Positions 1 to 9,115 of a DNA stretch of 64,000 bases are shown here, one piece after another. Position 1 is the first letter of the stretch. The number at the start of each line of letters is the position of its first letter. Origin of the DNA: Sweltsa coloradensis (Eukaryota; Arthropoda; Insecta; Plecoptera; Chloroperlidae); contig JAMZAV010001426.1 of assembly GCA_024449915.1 (NCBI GenBank), forward strand, positions 62,001 to 126,000. The letters run 5' to 3'. Position numbers and translations under genes: made by a program. The notes beneath the pieces were generated by a model. It did not search any database, was not told where the DNA came from, and saw only the letters and a program-made list of their open reading frames with translations.

Positions 1-2
1 CC

Positions 3-1265
3 TTCCTCTCAAAACATGAAATCATATCCCCTAATCAGCATGGTTACCAAATAGGTAAATCTACTACTTCAGCTATCTTCTCATTTCTCTCCTCACTTCA
101 CACCGCACTTGATCAAGGCGACACAGCAATAGGTATTTTTTATGACCTAAGCAAGGCGTTCGATACCATCGATCATGAAATACTTCTTCATAAACTTAAC
201 AAAGTGGGGATAAGAGGCAATGCTAATAGATGGGCAGCCTCTTTCCTTTCCAACAGAACACAAGTAGTTACAATCCGCCACTTTTCTAACAATATGCATA
301 CTTCACTAACTTCTCACCCACGCCCATTGCCCTGTGGGGTACCTCAAGGCACAATACTCGGTCCTCCATTTTTTCTTTTATACGTAAACGACATGCCTGA
401 GGCTTTTGATTTTGGGTTACTGACTCAGTTTGTTGATGACTCGAGTTAGCTATTAACAACTCTGTCACACTCGTTATCAGTGATACTGATAGCTCAACAA
501 TCAAACAAACAAGTAGCCAAAATGTCAACATTTTGTGAACAAAATATTCTAAATATTCAACAGCGGAAAACTGTATATTTAAATTTCCACAGTTGCCTTT
601 CAATCCCCTCCTCTAGTCCACTCATTCGTCTTAATTCAAAAACCATTGCCCGCTCATGTTATGTACAATTTTTAGGATTGACAATGACTGAATCTCTAGA
701 CTGGGGTATCCACATTGATAACGTCTGTGGTAAAATAAGAAGCGGTTGTTACCTTTTACGTAGAATGAAACCAATCATAAGCCCACAAACACTCCGTTTA
801 ATTTATTTTGCTCACATCCATTCACACATCTCATATGCATTGATCTTTTGGGGTGCATCACCACATGCCAGTAGAGTATTCCGCCTTCAAAAACGAGCCA
901 TCCGGGTTATGGCGGGTGCCTCCTGGCAAACATCTTGCAGAGATATTTTTCCTAGCATTAAAATACTCACTCTTACCAACTGTCTTATACAATCATGTGC
1001 ACTATTTGTACGCAACAACCCAAATCTTTTTCCACGAAACTCTGCAACACACTCATATCCTACTCGTTCACACTCTGATATACATCTCCCTACTCACAAA
1101 ACATCACGCTTCTCCACTAGTCCCTCCTATCTTTGTCTCACTATCTATAATAAACTACCATTGGATATAAAAAATGCCCAGACATCGAGTATTTATAAAA
1201 CAAAACTTAATGCGTGGCTGAAAGAAACCTGTTTTTATACCTTAAATGAATTTATAAACCCGTAA
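3..1265 (+). pseudogene. Non-LTR retrotransposon reverse transcriptase, 3' part, one in-frame stop
   Basis: One reading frame runs from base 3 to the stop at 1263-1265 and enters from outside the window. It encodes the middle and C-terminal parts of a LINE reverse transcriptase that would copy element RNA at a nicked target site. Visible RT motifs are DLSKAFDTIDHEILLHKL (about 147-200), GVPQGTILGPPFFLLYVND (335-391) and the catalytic-loop equivalent FVDD (429-440, usually FADD). A TAG at 447-449 interrupts the frame six codons after FVDD begins; the frame then stays open to 1265. The C-terminal part has the LQKRAIRVMAG...SCRDIF...ILTL pattern common in Jockey/CR1-like LINEs. I infer a recently active copy, now disabled. 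The clade is not certain. Confidence 0.88.
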
Positions 1266-2037
1266 CCAGCAACTTGTACCAATGGTATTTTATAATTTTA
1301 TACATATGGTACTCTATACTGTACCCATAGTATTTTCCATATTCCATTCCTAATGTAGGCCTACTGTAAACATTAATTTAATTTACTTTTGTAATAATCC
1401 ACTATGTTGGTTTGTTTGTTTCTCCAAATCCATTTATCTACATTTAGGCTGCTATTCTCATATCAATCCAAGTCATAACTTATTACCTGTTAGTAAGATA
1501 GGCCTATATCCACATGTTTAATATTCCATAGTTCTTGTACTTCTAATCTATCTCTTCCATGATATGTGTCGCATACTTTTTATATTGTATATATATTTAT
1601 TAGCCTATTAATTTTTATACAAATTATTATTTATTAGATTTAGGCCTAGTTTGATAATTTTCACTAAGCCTACATGTTAATGTACATTTTATAACCTATA
1701 GATGTTATTATTAAGAATTATTCACTTCACTCTACTATCTCTCTCACAAGAGGATAATGTGTGTATACTTATACTATGTATTGGTCAAGCGAATAAATTA
1801 CTCTACTCTATAGGCCTAATAAATAATAGGCCTTGGTAATTATCACAAAATGTTTGAATGATGCTAATTTTCAAATTATTTCACAACAATTTTGAAATAC
1901 CCGGCAGTGCATTAGAATTGAAATATCCATTTTATTAGGCCTACCATTTTTATCATGGCGTCTAATTTTGCACATATTTTAACATGAGATCCACCCTTTG
2001 CAGTTTACATCCGCGATCGTGATTAAAACAAACTTAC
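1266..2037 (+). other. LINE 3' UTR and VTA1 intron 3
   Basis: This AT-rich stretch follows the reverse-transcriptase stop. The element probably ends near 1,800-1,830, just after AATAAATT and several TAGGCCTA motifs, but I see no clean poly(A) tail or target duplication. The rest is intron sequence (antisense) downstream of VTA1 exon 3. No coding exon is visible, so the VTA1 C-terminal domain must lie further left. Confidence 0.45.
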
Positions 2038-2303
2038 CGAAGCCCATGCCGCCACTGGATCCCCCTGAGAACCCCTGGGAAGGAGGCATCCCCCCCACGG
2101 CACCCTGCTCGTCATCATCTTCGTCCCCCTCCTCCCTCATCGGCCCGGGCTGCGGAGTTTCGCCCGCCTTCAAACACTTGTGTATGTACGCAGCCTTCCA
2201 CTTGGCGTACTTGCGATTCTGTGCGATCTCTTCAGTCAGTTCGCCGAATGTAGACATCACATCAAACAACAGACCGGCGGTGTAGAAGGCTTTCACTACG
2301 TCT
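2038..2303 (-). CDS. VTA1: VTA1 coding exon 3
   Basis: Acceptor TTTTCTTGCAG is followed by A|GAC GTA GTG. The exon is 266 nt and encodes residues 111-198 (DVVKAFYTAGLLFDV to the Gly/Met-rich linker). The donor TTCG|GTAAGTTTG leaves phase 1. The exon is much more GC-rich than its introns. Confidence 0.94.
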
Positions 2304-5186
2304 CTGCAAGAAAACAACGGTTCCGTGTTGGTGTAGCTCAACCGCTAGACCTGGATTTACAAATTACAGGTACCTTACTCCTGGGCCATCACTATCAGAG
2401 ACTCATGGGGAGTCAATGCCACTGTGTTAATTTTTCTATGCCTGGAATATAAAAGATATAAATTTTGTAAAACATATGGTAGGGTAAAATAAAATAAAAC
2501 AGAAAGCCTACAGTAGGTAGGCAAGGTCTCCTTGAATAGGCCTGGATCTAAGTAGTTTTTAGAGGTGTGCAAGATCTAGAAAATTTAAATTTGAACGAAC
2601 ACATCAAGTGTTCAAACTCGATTTGAAACCAAACTATCTAAATCCTTATGAACAAGTAGTTCAACCAATGCAGAACAGAGCCTGAATTTAGAAATCACGT
2701 GCACTAGCAGGAAACTCTAAAACTCAACACTAGGCTACGTGCGGTGTTTTTATTTACCGGGTACTAAAATTTAGAAATTAAAAAAGGTCCGCTCCGACCA
2801 GTGTTTAGGGTGTGACGTCAACCGGAAAGTTCCAACACTTGCACCTCGAATTAGATTGGTAACCTCATAAAACGTCAAAATGCAGATAGGTACGGTAGGT
2901 AGGCCTACCTAGTCTAAATGATAATAATTTGTAGGCCTACTCCTCTACTATTATTCGAACTCAAAATATTCTAATGTTTGACACTTTTATCACAATTCAA
3001 TTCGTATTCGATTTTAAGTAAAAATCTGTTGTTTGCACACCTCTAGGCCTACCGGTAGTAGTTTTTAAATAAAAATCATGTTGAAGAATTTGTAGGGTCT
3101 AGCAAGTCTAAGCACAGAACAGATTAAGACTGTACAGTATGTAGGCCCAACTTATAGGCCTAGAGCAGTTAACGGAAAAAAGGGATGGGCGGGGATAATC
3201 CATGGGAGTTCCAGCAGAATGTAGTAAGATTTGGGCAGGTATTGTTTCTTGGAAAGGTCAGTTAGAGAGTGGAATGGTTTGTCTGGGGACATTGTAGTTG
3301 GGTCTGTAAGGGAATTCAGATTGTGTTTGGCAGAGGCAGTTATTAAGTTCGAGGTACCTAGGCTGAGTAGTTGCCACTAGGCATAGGCCATACAGAACAA
3401 TTTTCAACCGGAAGAAATTGTTATGTAGGCCTATGTTAATGATTGTTAGAGCCTAATACCAAGATCCAAAATTCCATCTGATGAATTACATTTACCCAAC
3501 GTCAAGAATTACTCGGTGACCAATTTAAAAACTTTGGCGCTTTATGCATAGGGCCTACACCTACACTTTGCCAGACATTTTAACATAGCATGCACCGTAC
3601 CCTCAGTGATTCTTTTATTACTCAAATTAGGAACCAAGAGACATTTTTTTTGCACATTTAGGCTAGCCCATACAAACAAGAAACAATCTTATAATGTATA
3701 GAGCCAAAACATCGGAACAGACTTGAAACATACATGCTCAACCAGTTTACTTACTTGCCAAAGTTGGAAGCTCTGTCTTGTGTGTCAGCGAACAGGAAGA
3801 GCTTTAAAGCGCAGTTCTCGATGTAGGCTTGCGCTGCAACATCGTTGCTGACGGACTCATTATCGGCCATCGCTCTCTTTTGTTTCTCGAGCCAATCCAT
3901 CAGAGCCGACAGTAGAACCTTGGCCTCATGCGAGTTGCGGTCAATCTTGAGGCCGGACTGAAGGGCGTACAGGCGACCTGCAAAGTGATAGAAGATATGT
4001 TCAAAGCTAGAGATTAAACTGTTTGGGATGGGATCTTCTGTCGAGTGTTTATATGACAATAATCCTAGGATTGTAATGAGTCATGACAATGATTTGGTCC
4101 TAGGCCTCCTAGACTACCGTAACTAGCTAGGCCTAGGCTGAACCTAGGCCTAGGTCACCAACCACAAAGTGAATTTTCAGATTCTGGGCAACTTAACAAC
4201 CTTGCGGAAGAGTTATTAGCCTTGTTTACATGAAAGACTGGGTCCAGTACTGCACTGAAATTTAAGTACGGTTCCAATGTCCTTGAAGCGTTTACATGTC
4301 GAGTACCCAACTAGAACTGAACTGACATTCGGTGCAGCATCAACGCCATCTTACGGCGATTGCTCAAAACATCACTGTTACATAGCCTTACTTTCATGTC
4401 ATTTTCGTAAATACGGGTAGGATTGAAGGTACTCTTTCGGATGGTATGCCCCAACTTTACAACACTACGCCGACATGGCGGACAGTACTAACCTTTTTCA
4501 CTAAAATACTCTACCTACAAAACCTTTAACGTTGCTAATTTAAATATAAAACACTTTCAAAGGAAAAGTACTTTTGTTTGAAATGGCGACGTTGAAGGTT
4601 GAATTGTTTTTAATGAAAAAAAAAGAACAGTTTAAAAGTTGGGGCATACCATCCGAAAGAGTACCGGATTGAAGGCCTAGGCCTAGGCCTAGGCGTGGAT
4701 GATCTACATTTGAAGTTGGGGCCCAACGAACAGAAATTAAAAATAGATACAACATTTTAAACTTATTTATTGACATTTGCAATTAGGCTGCATGTTTTTC
4801 AGTTCGGTTCCCTCTCATGAAGCTGTTTACATGTGAGTACTCAGTACGGTATTTCGGTTCGGTCGCACCATTTCGTCGGACCGAACCCAACCGGTTCGGT
4901 ACCTGATTTCATGTCTTTACATGAGGTACTGAGACCAAAAACCGTACTCAACTCCGTACTCAGTCCTCCATGTAAACAAGGCTAGTAACTAGTAGTAGTA
5001 GGTAACTGACAACTAGGAGGCTAGCTAGGCCTAGGCCAAGTTCTGATTATAATTAGTAATAAACATAACCTCAAACTTACACCAGTAACTGACAACTGGA
5101 TCTCTTTGATCATAATCAGTTGCAGCCTTTAAATAATGTTGTATCGTTCGAAGAGTTGCAGGGCACGGCGGTAGTTGTACAGTCAT
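2038..5186 (-). CDS. VTA1: VTA1/LIP5 homologue, 5' three exons (partial gene)
   Basis: Joining 5186-5081, 3977-3755 and 2303-2038 on the minus strand gives 198 codons plus one base that align along their whole length with animal VTA1 (LIP5). VTA1 is the cytosolic cofactor that binds ESCRT-III proteins and stimulates VPS4 ATPase during endosomal sorting and membrane scission. The N-terminal tandem MIT-like helical region is covered (about residues 1-160), with family-typical strings such as RDPVVSYWCRLYALQSGLKI, AYIENCALKLFLFAD and FGELTEEIAQNRKYAKWKA. An acidic EEGDEDDDEQ and Gly/Met-rich linker follows. The C-terminal VPS4-binding and dimerisation domain is absent and should lie beyond base 1. 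Human VTA1 is about 307 residues. The start is the first ATG, with MTVQLPPCP matching the family N-terminus. Intron phases are 1, 2 and 1, all with GT-AG ends. Confidence 0.95.
2561..3044. mobile_element. Terminal-inverted-repeat element in VTA1 intron 2
   Basis: AGAGGTGTGCAA at the left edge is the inverse of TTGCACACCTCT at 3033-3044. The roughly 480-bp interior has no coding capacity, as expected for a non-autonomous DNA transposon. The AGAGGTGTGCA end resembles widespread hAT-type MITE ends (inference). A target duplication is not clear, although TAGTTTTT lies beside the left end and again about 14 bp beyond the right end. It carries an S3-like fragment near 2768-2808. Confidence 0.6.
3045..3754. 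other. VTA1 intron 2, remainder
   Basis: AT-rich intron sequence with scattered TAGGCCTA motifs. No further gene, RNA or clear repeat boundary is seen. Confidence 0.5.
3755..3977 (-). CDS. VTA1: VTA1 coding exon 2
   Basis: Acceptor TTTGCAG ends at 3978. The exon is 223 nt and completes Cys36, then encodes residues 37-109 and two bases of Lys110. The donor is AA|GTAAGT at 3754. It covers the end of MIT1 and the start of MIT2, with conserved ENCALKLFLFAD. Confidence 0.95.
4428..4665. mobile_element. 238-bp MITE with 31-bp perfect TIRs and 8-bp TSD
   Basis: The left end begins GGTACTCTTTCGGATGGTAT. The first 31 bases recur exactly in inverted orientation at 4635-4665. The copy is flanked by the 8-bp direct repeat GGATTGAA (4420-4427 and 4666-4673). 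An 8-bp duplication is typical of hAT transposition, although the termini lack the usual CAG start. It is non-coding and sits inside the 4217-4984 element. Confidence 0.85.
4671..4693. repeat. Short AGGCCT tandem run
   Basis: GAAGGCCTAGGCCTAGGCCT followed by AGG: about three to four copies of the hexamer AGGCCT. The same motif is scattered through the first 5 kb and elsewhere as TAGGCCTA. Confidence 0.8.
5081..5186 (-). CDS. VTA1: VTA1 coding exon 1
   Basis: ATG at 5186-5184. The exon encodes residues 1-35 plus the first base of Cys36. The donor reads T|GTAAGTTTGA (5080-5071). It contains the first MIT helix segment LRTIQHYLKAATDYDQRDPV. The 5' UTR and promoter lie to the right of 5186. No unambiguous TATA box is seen. 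Confidence 0.95.
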
Positions 5187-6006
5187 ATTTGCGAAAATGG
5201 ACCGTTTCTATGTAATTAGATGCTAGAGTGTAGAATAAAAAGATACTTCAATACACAACTTGACGTTATTTGACAGTTCCGCAGCTGATCAGAAAAGAGC
5301 CTTCTACGTTTTATTTTCCAAGAATCACGTGTTGTTAACTTGTTTGGATTGTGTGGCGGTGACTTTATTAGTTCACATCATGTTCAACAGAAAGCGCTAG
5401 TAGTTCAAAGCGAATGCAAACTTTCAGTTTGTTCTAATTTAGAACCTTTTTTTACGTTATTACTTATTATTTTGACAAATTATTGAAATTAATTAATAAA
5501 ACTGGTGCACAGTTCGTCTATTCTTCAACAAGTGATCAATAGTTCAACATAGTTGATAAAGGTAGGGCCTCCGCCTGTGTAAAATATTTATTATATTAAT
5601 ATTAATTAATTAATAGTGGGACCTAGCCCCAGCCAAATGTGTGTACCTGTAGCCGTGCTGTAGCCGTAGGGCAGGGCTATCCACACTCACTTGGTTTATG
5701 CCTATTCGAAGCATAGATAACATAGATCACTCGGCTTTTACGATAAATACCGTGAATCTCGGGGATCGAGAAATGTCTTGAATTTGTCCTACCATCCATC
5801 AAACCGACTTCGTCCTCAAATTAGTGACAGTTTGCCATTCTTACACAAAGACACGGCCCTTCAGTTTGGTATTTTCTAGAGATCTGATTTCCTTGAAACA
5901 TTCATCTCTGACTAGTCCATATTTTAAGATTTTCTCCTTCTTCCATTTCTTCCAAGACTCCAGTCAAAGTTCCATAACGTAATATATTTAACTCCATGGT
6001 TCCATC
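5187..6006. promoter_or_regulatory. VTA1 upstream region
   Basis: Intergenic DNA right of the VTA1 start codon, so it must hold the 5' UTR and core promoter. An AT-rich run at about 5,233-5,245 reads TTTTTATT on the minus strand, but I cannot assign a TATA box or start site with confidence. No divergent gene is visible on the plus strand. Confidence 0.35.
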
Positions 6007-6490
6007 CAGTGACGGAGCCCAGGCCCGTTGAGGGGCCCCGTTAAAAAAATATAGTATAAAAAACAGTATTTCACCCTGTTTGGAAAATATTGTATTTGTT
6101 TTCGTTGTTAAAATGACTGTTTTGTGAATCTAGGAGTTTGGAGTCGAGATCTAGCGGATATTTAGGAACTTTTAGCGTCCACAACACCACACACAAGAAC
6201 TACATTATTTTGGTATTGCATTCAGCCCGCAACTTTTTTCTAAAACGCACCCAACGCACTCTAAAAACCCGATTTTCAACATTTTCGCCTGCGCCTCTAT
6301 TGTTGGGGGGCTTTCCCCCCAAACCCCCCATACTTGGTCCTTATATAATACCCCCGGGAACGGGATATTACTTCGCCCCCCCGAGGATGAAAAGCCTGAA
6401 TACAACACTGAGCCTATGTATGTGTGTATCTGTTAGGGGGGCCCCATAGAAATTTTGCGGGCGGGCCCATGAAACGAAGTTCCGCCACTG
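6007..6490. mobile_element. hAT-like non-autonomous element, perfect 8-bp TSD
   Basis: Ends are CAGTGACGGA and TCCGCCACTG. The direct repeat GTTCCATC flanks both sides (5999-6006 and 6491-6498). CAGTG ends with an 8-bp duplication are the classic hAT pattern. The 484-bp interior has no transposase frame and contains G/C runs. A relative of its right half lies near 27.5-27.66 kb. Confidence 0.88.
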
Positions 6491-6639
6491 GTTCCATCAA
6501 TAATTTGTGTGGAGCAAGCAGTCTAAACCACTCCATGGGTTTTGACAAAATCTTTAGCCAACAACACTGGTTAGCCTATCACTTTTTGTGTGGATGGAAA
6601 TGACAAAATAACAGAGATCTCAAAACGCTTGGTCATATT

Positions 6640-7161
6640 TTTCGATCATCGAGAAAAAATCGCCAAAACCGGCTTAAATTTTTTTATCGTAAAAGTACGA
6701 TTTTAATTTAATTTTTATTAATCACCAGAACTTGATGTTTGCATTATTCTCCGCAAGCGGCTAGGGTGACAGTATAATAGGATCGTTTCCGATCACCCCT
6801 CTAACTCTAAACATACAAATAATATAACGATAGGTATAACTATTTCCATGAGGAATTTCATTCGACTGTACCCCAAAACTTGGCATATCTAGCTAAGTTA
6901 AGAGATTTCGAAGGTCCCCTGGAAATTCATCAAGATCACAGAACTCAAAAGCTATTTTTTTCTCATAGGGCCAAACTAGGTTGTCCACAATATCTGTTCG
7001 AATCCCTTCCAAAATTCCTTGTTTTTATTTTGGTGAGCTGTAAAATGAAAGGGATTCGGTCAGGTAGCACTGTCAACCTAGCTTGGGTTTGATTGAAATA
7101 TTTTGAATTTGTATTACCACCTTGACTAATTGAAGTCTTCGCTACGCTCACTACGCTCATC
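6640..7161 (-). repeat. F-family repeat, diverged
   Basis: It carries the F-type segment around CGTAAAAGTACGATTTT and ends at 7131-7161 with GAAGTCTTCGCTACGCTCAC followed by TACGCTCATCC, the inverted F start. The left part is too eroded to place its edge. Confidence 0.5.
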
Positions 7162-7309
7162 CAATGAACGTACCAATACAAAGCTCGTACATTTATTTGT
7201 TTTGTGTTTATTCGCTCTGTACCGCACAAACTACTCCCACCATGATATTTGATTTATGATTTATATAATATTTATGATTTTACATACGCCGCAAATAGTA
7301 TAAGTTTCC

Positions 7310-7377
7310 CTTACTTTGACTAATTTCTTTACTTTGGGTACTCCCGTAGGCCGTAGCCTATACCCGTGCTTGTTATT
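7310..7377 (+). repeat. G-family terminal fragment
   Basis: TTTACTTTGGGTACTCCCGT ... ACCCGTGCTTG matches the end of the G family seen complete at 49,835-49,862. Confidence 0.5.
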
Positions 7378-7702
7378 GCACGTTCAATGATTATTAATTG
7401 TGAATTCAATGTGTCACTCGAAAGATACATTCACATTTTCAGTACCTCTACAGTAGATCTTGGGCGAATTATACTTCGTACAACTAACTGTGCTTAGTTA
7501 GTTTGTTGTCATTGTCATCGTTGTCATTTTACATGTTTTCTTCATCGGTTATCTTGATTCTTGATGTAGTGCATTCAGCCCAATTTGACCTATGCTGGAG
7601 GTCCATACCGTGTTCCTTATGATCACTTACTGGAAGACTGATGTATGAATGATATGGATGATGATGTATGGATAGTACTCTGTTTTGTGTTAGTGAACTA
7701 TG

Positions 7703-7936
7703 TATCCAGGGTGCAATTCATGCCCATCTTCAGGTGTCTAACTATGGGTATGTTGCGGGTAGGACAATTGTGAAGGGATGTCCGAGGGCTGTTTAAAGAG
7801 GACTCAATCCCTTGCATTCGCTTTAACGACTGAGGAATACCTCGGGGAAAACTTCAGTCAGGATCGCCGGTCTCGACGGGATTTGAACCCGGGACCTCCC
7901 GAATCAGAGTCGCGCGCTTAATGCTCGAGCCAACAC
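7703..7936 (-). mobile_element. tRNA-derived SINE, family S1
   Basis: Read on the minus strand it begins GTGTTGGCTCGAGC (A-box-like TGGCTCGAGC). The B-box-like GGTTCAAATCC follows, then the family body (...TTCCTCAGTCGTTAA...GCAAGGGATTGAGT...) and the CACCTGAAGA...GCACCCTGG tail. This is the typical architecture of a tRNA-derived SINE transcribed by Pol III and mobilised by a LINE. Confidence 0.85.
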
Positions 7937-8102
7937 ATGGATAGATGGGTTTTATCGGTTATCTGTCATGGGTCATTTATTCCCTCTTTGACCAACTACG
8001 TATAACAGATGGGGAGAAACCCAAACAAGTTTATCCAATCTGTTATCTGTGGTATATCCTTGATGGGGAGAATGTATCTTTTAAATAGAACAAACATGGG
8101 AA

Positions 8103-8300
8103 AGGGGGGGGGGGTACTCCAAGAGAGGGAGCGAAGCTAATTAAGACACTGCAGGTCGTCGAGGAAATTTTAAATATATATATATTTGAATTTATTTGTA
8201 CGTTTGAACACGTCATATTAAAAATAAATGCCAGAGTGACAGAAATAATACGATCCTTTCCATGGTTGACATCGTTGTTCATCGCATGTTTGGTGGAGGT
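8103..8300. other. Poly-G tract, TA run and G-family end
   Basis: A G12 tract at about 8104-8115, a short (TA)n near 8172-8184 and a TTGGTGGAGGTGCCGGGT motif near 8288-8305. The last is the inverted CCCGGCACCTCCACC motif of the G family. No gene is seen. Confidence 0.45.
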
Positions 8301-8439
8301 GCCGGGTAGTTCCATGTTTCGTTACGGTGACTTTAAAATTCGATTTCTGTTGCTCGACGTCTCTATTAATGCACTAAGGCTATTCGAGACGATTAGTGGT
8401 GGTGACAGATGAGGGTGAAAGACGAATACTAAAAAACAT

Positions 8440-8522
8440 GCCTTATGCGGGATTGGAACCAGCGTCCTCGTAGAGCCTTACGCTTCGGACCAGCGCCCTA
8501 ATCGTATGTGCCTCCGCAGACG
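8440..8522 (-). other. tRNA-like sequence (SINE head or tRNA pseudogene)
   Basis: On the minus strand GGTTCCAATCCCGC fits a B box, preceded about 30-40 nt upstream by D-arm-like sequence (GATTAGGGCGCTGGTC). No matching acceptor stem can be closed, so this is not a functional tRNA gene. Confidence 0.4.
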
Positions 8523-8698
8523 GTTTAGGGTGACGATAGATCCCTGACCGTCACCAAAAACATTTGTAAAACCCTTATTTAAGGGTAATGACGATAGTTA
8601 ATGTCATTTACATCATTGGGCGTCTATTTAAGAACAAAATATTACGGGTTATGCGATCCAAGTTTGAATCATAGGCCATATCCTGTACTATAACCATA

Positions 8699-9115
8699 GA
8701 TATTGAACCCCTATTGTAGGCTAGATTAGCAGTCGGTGGTCCACTTCCGTGAAAATTAGAAGCCATCTTGAAATTCCAGTTTACATGTTAATCAAATGGG
8801 AGCGATTGTAGCACAAATAGTTCTCAAGATTGCCGCCAGGTTGACAGGTAAGCATTCCAGCCTTTAAAACTAAATGATTACTAAATTCCCTTATGCAATA
8901 ACTTCGTATTGTTTCTGTTTGTTCAATACCATGCTGCACAAGCTAAAACCATATCAAACAATCCCGTAAAATACTTTATTGCATTAAAAAAGCATCAATT
9001 AAAACGCCAAATCGCCATCTTGAAATGGGCCGATTGACTCTTCAATTTGTTACGCTCGCGCCTGTGCGGAGGTATATGAGACTGCTAATCTAGCCTACAA
9101 TAGGGGTTCAATATC
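8699..9115. mobile_element. MITE with 36-bp perfect TIRs
   Basis: GATATTGAACCCCTATTGTA begins a 36-base arm at 8699-8734 that recurs exactly inverted at 9080-9115. The 417-bp unit is non-coding. Sequence outside the arms does not show a clear target duplication. Confidence 0.8.

Larger units (their letters stand above)
4217..4984. mobile_element. Inverted-repeat DNA element in VTA1 intron 1
   Basis: TAGCCTTGTTTACATG at 4217-4232 is repeated inverted at 4969-4984, and similarity continues inward (GACTGGGT / GACTGAGT). Subrepeats with GTTTACATG and GAGTAC lie near both ends. There is no ORF. A second element (4428-4665) is nested inside, so the original unit was about 520 bp. The superfamily is unknown. 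Confidence 0.7.
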
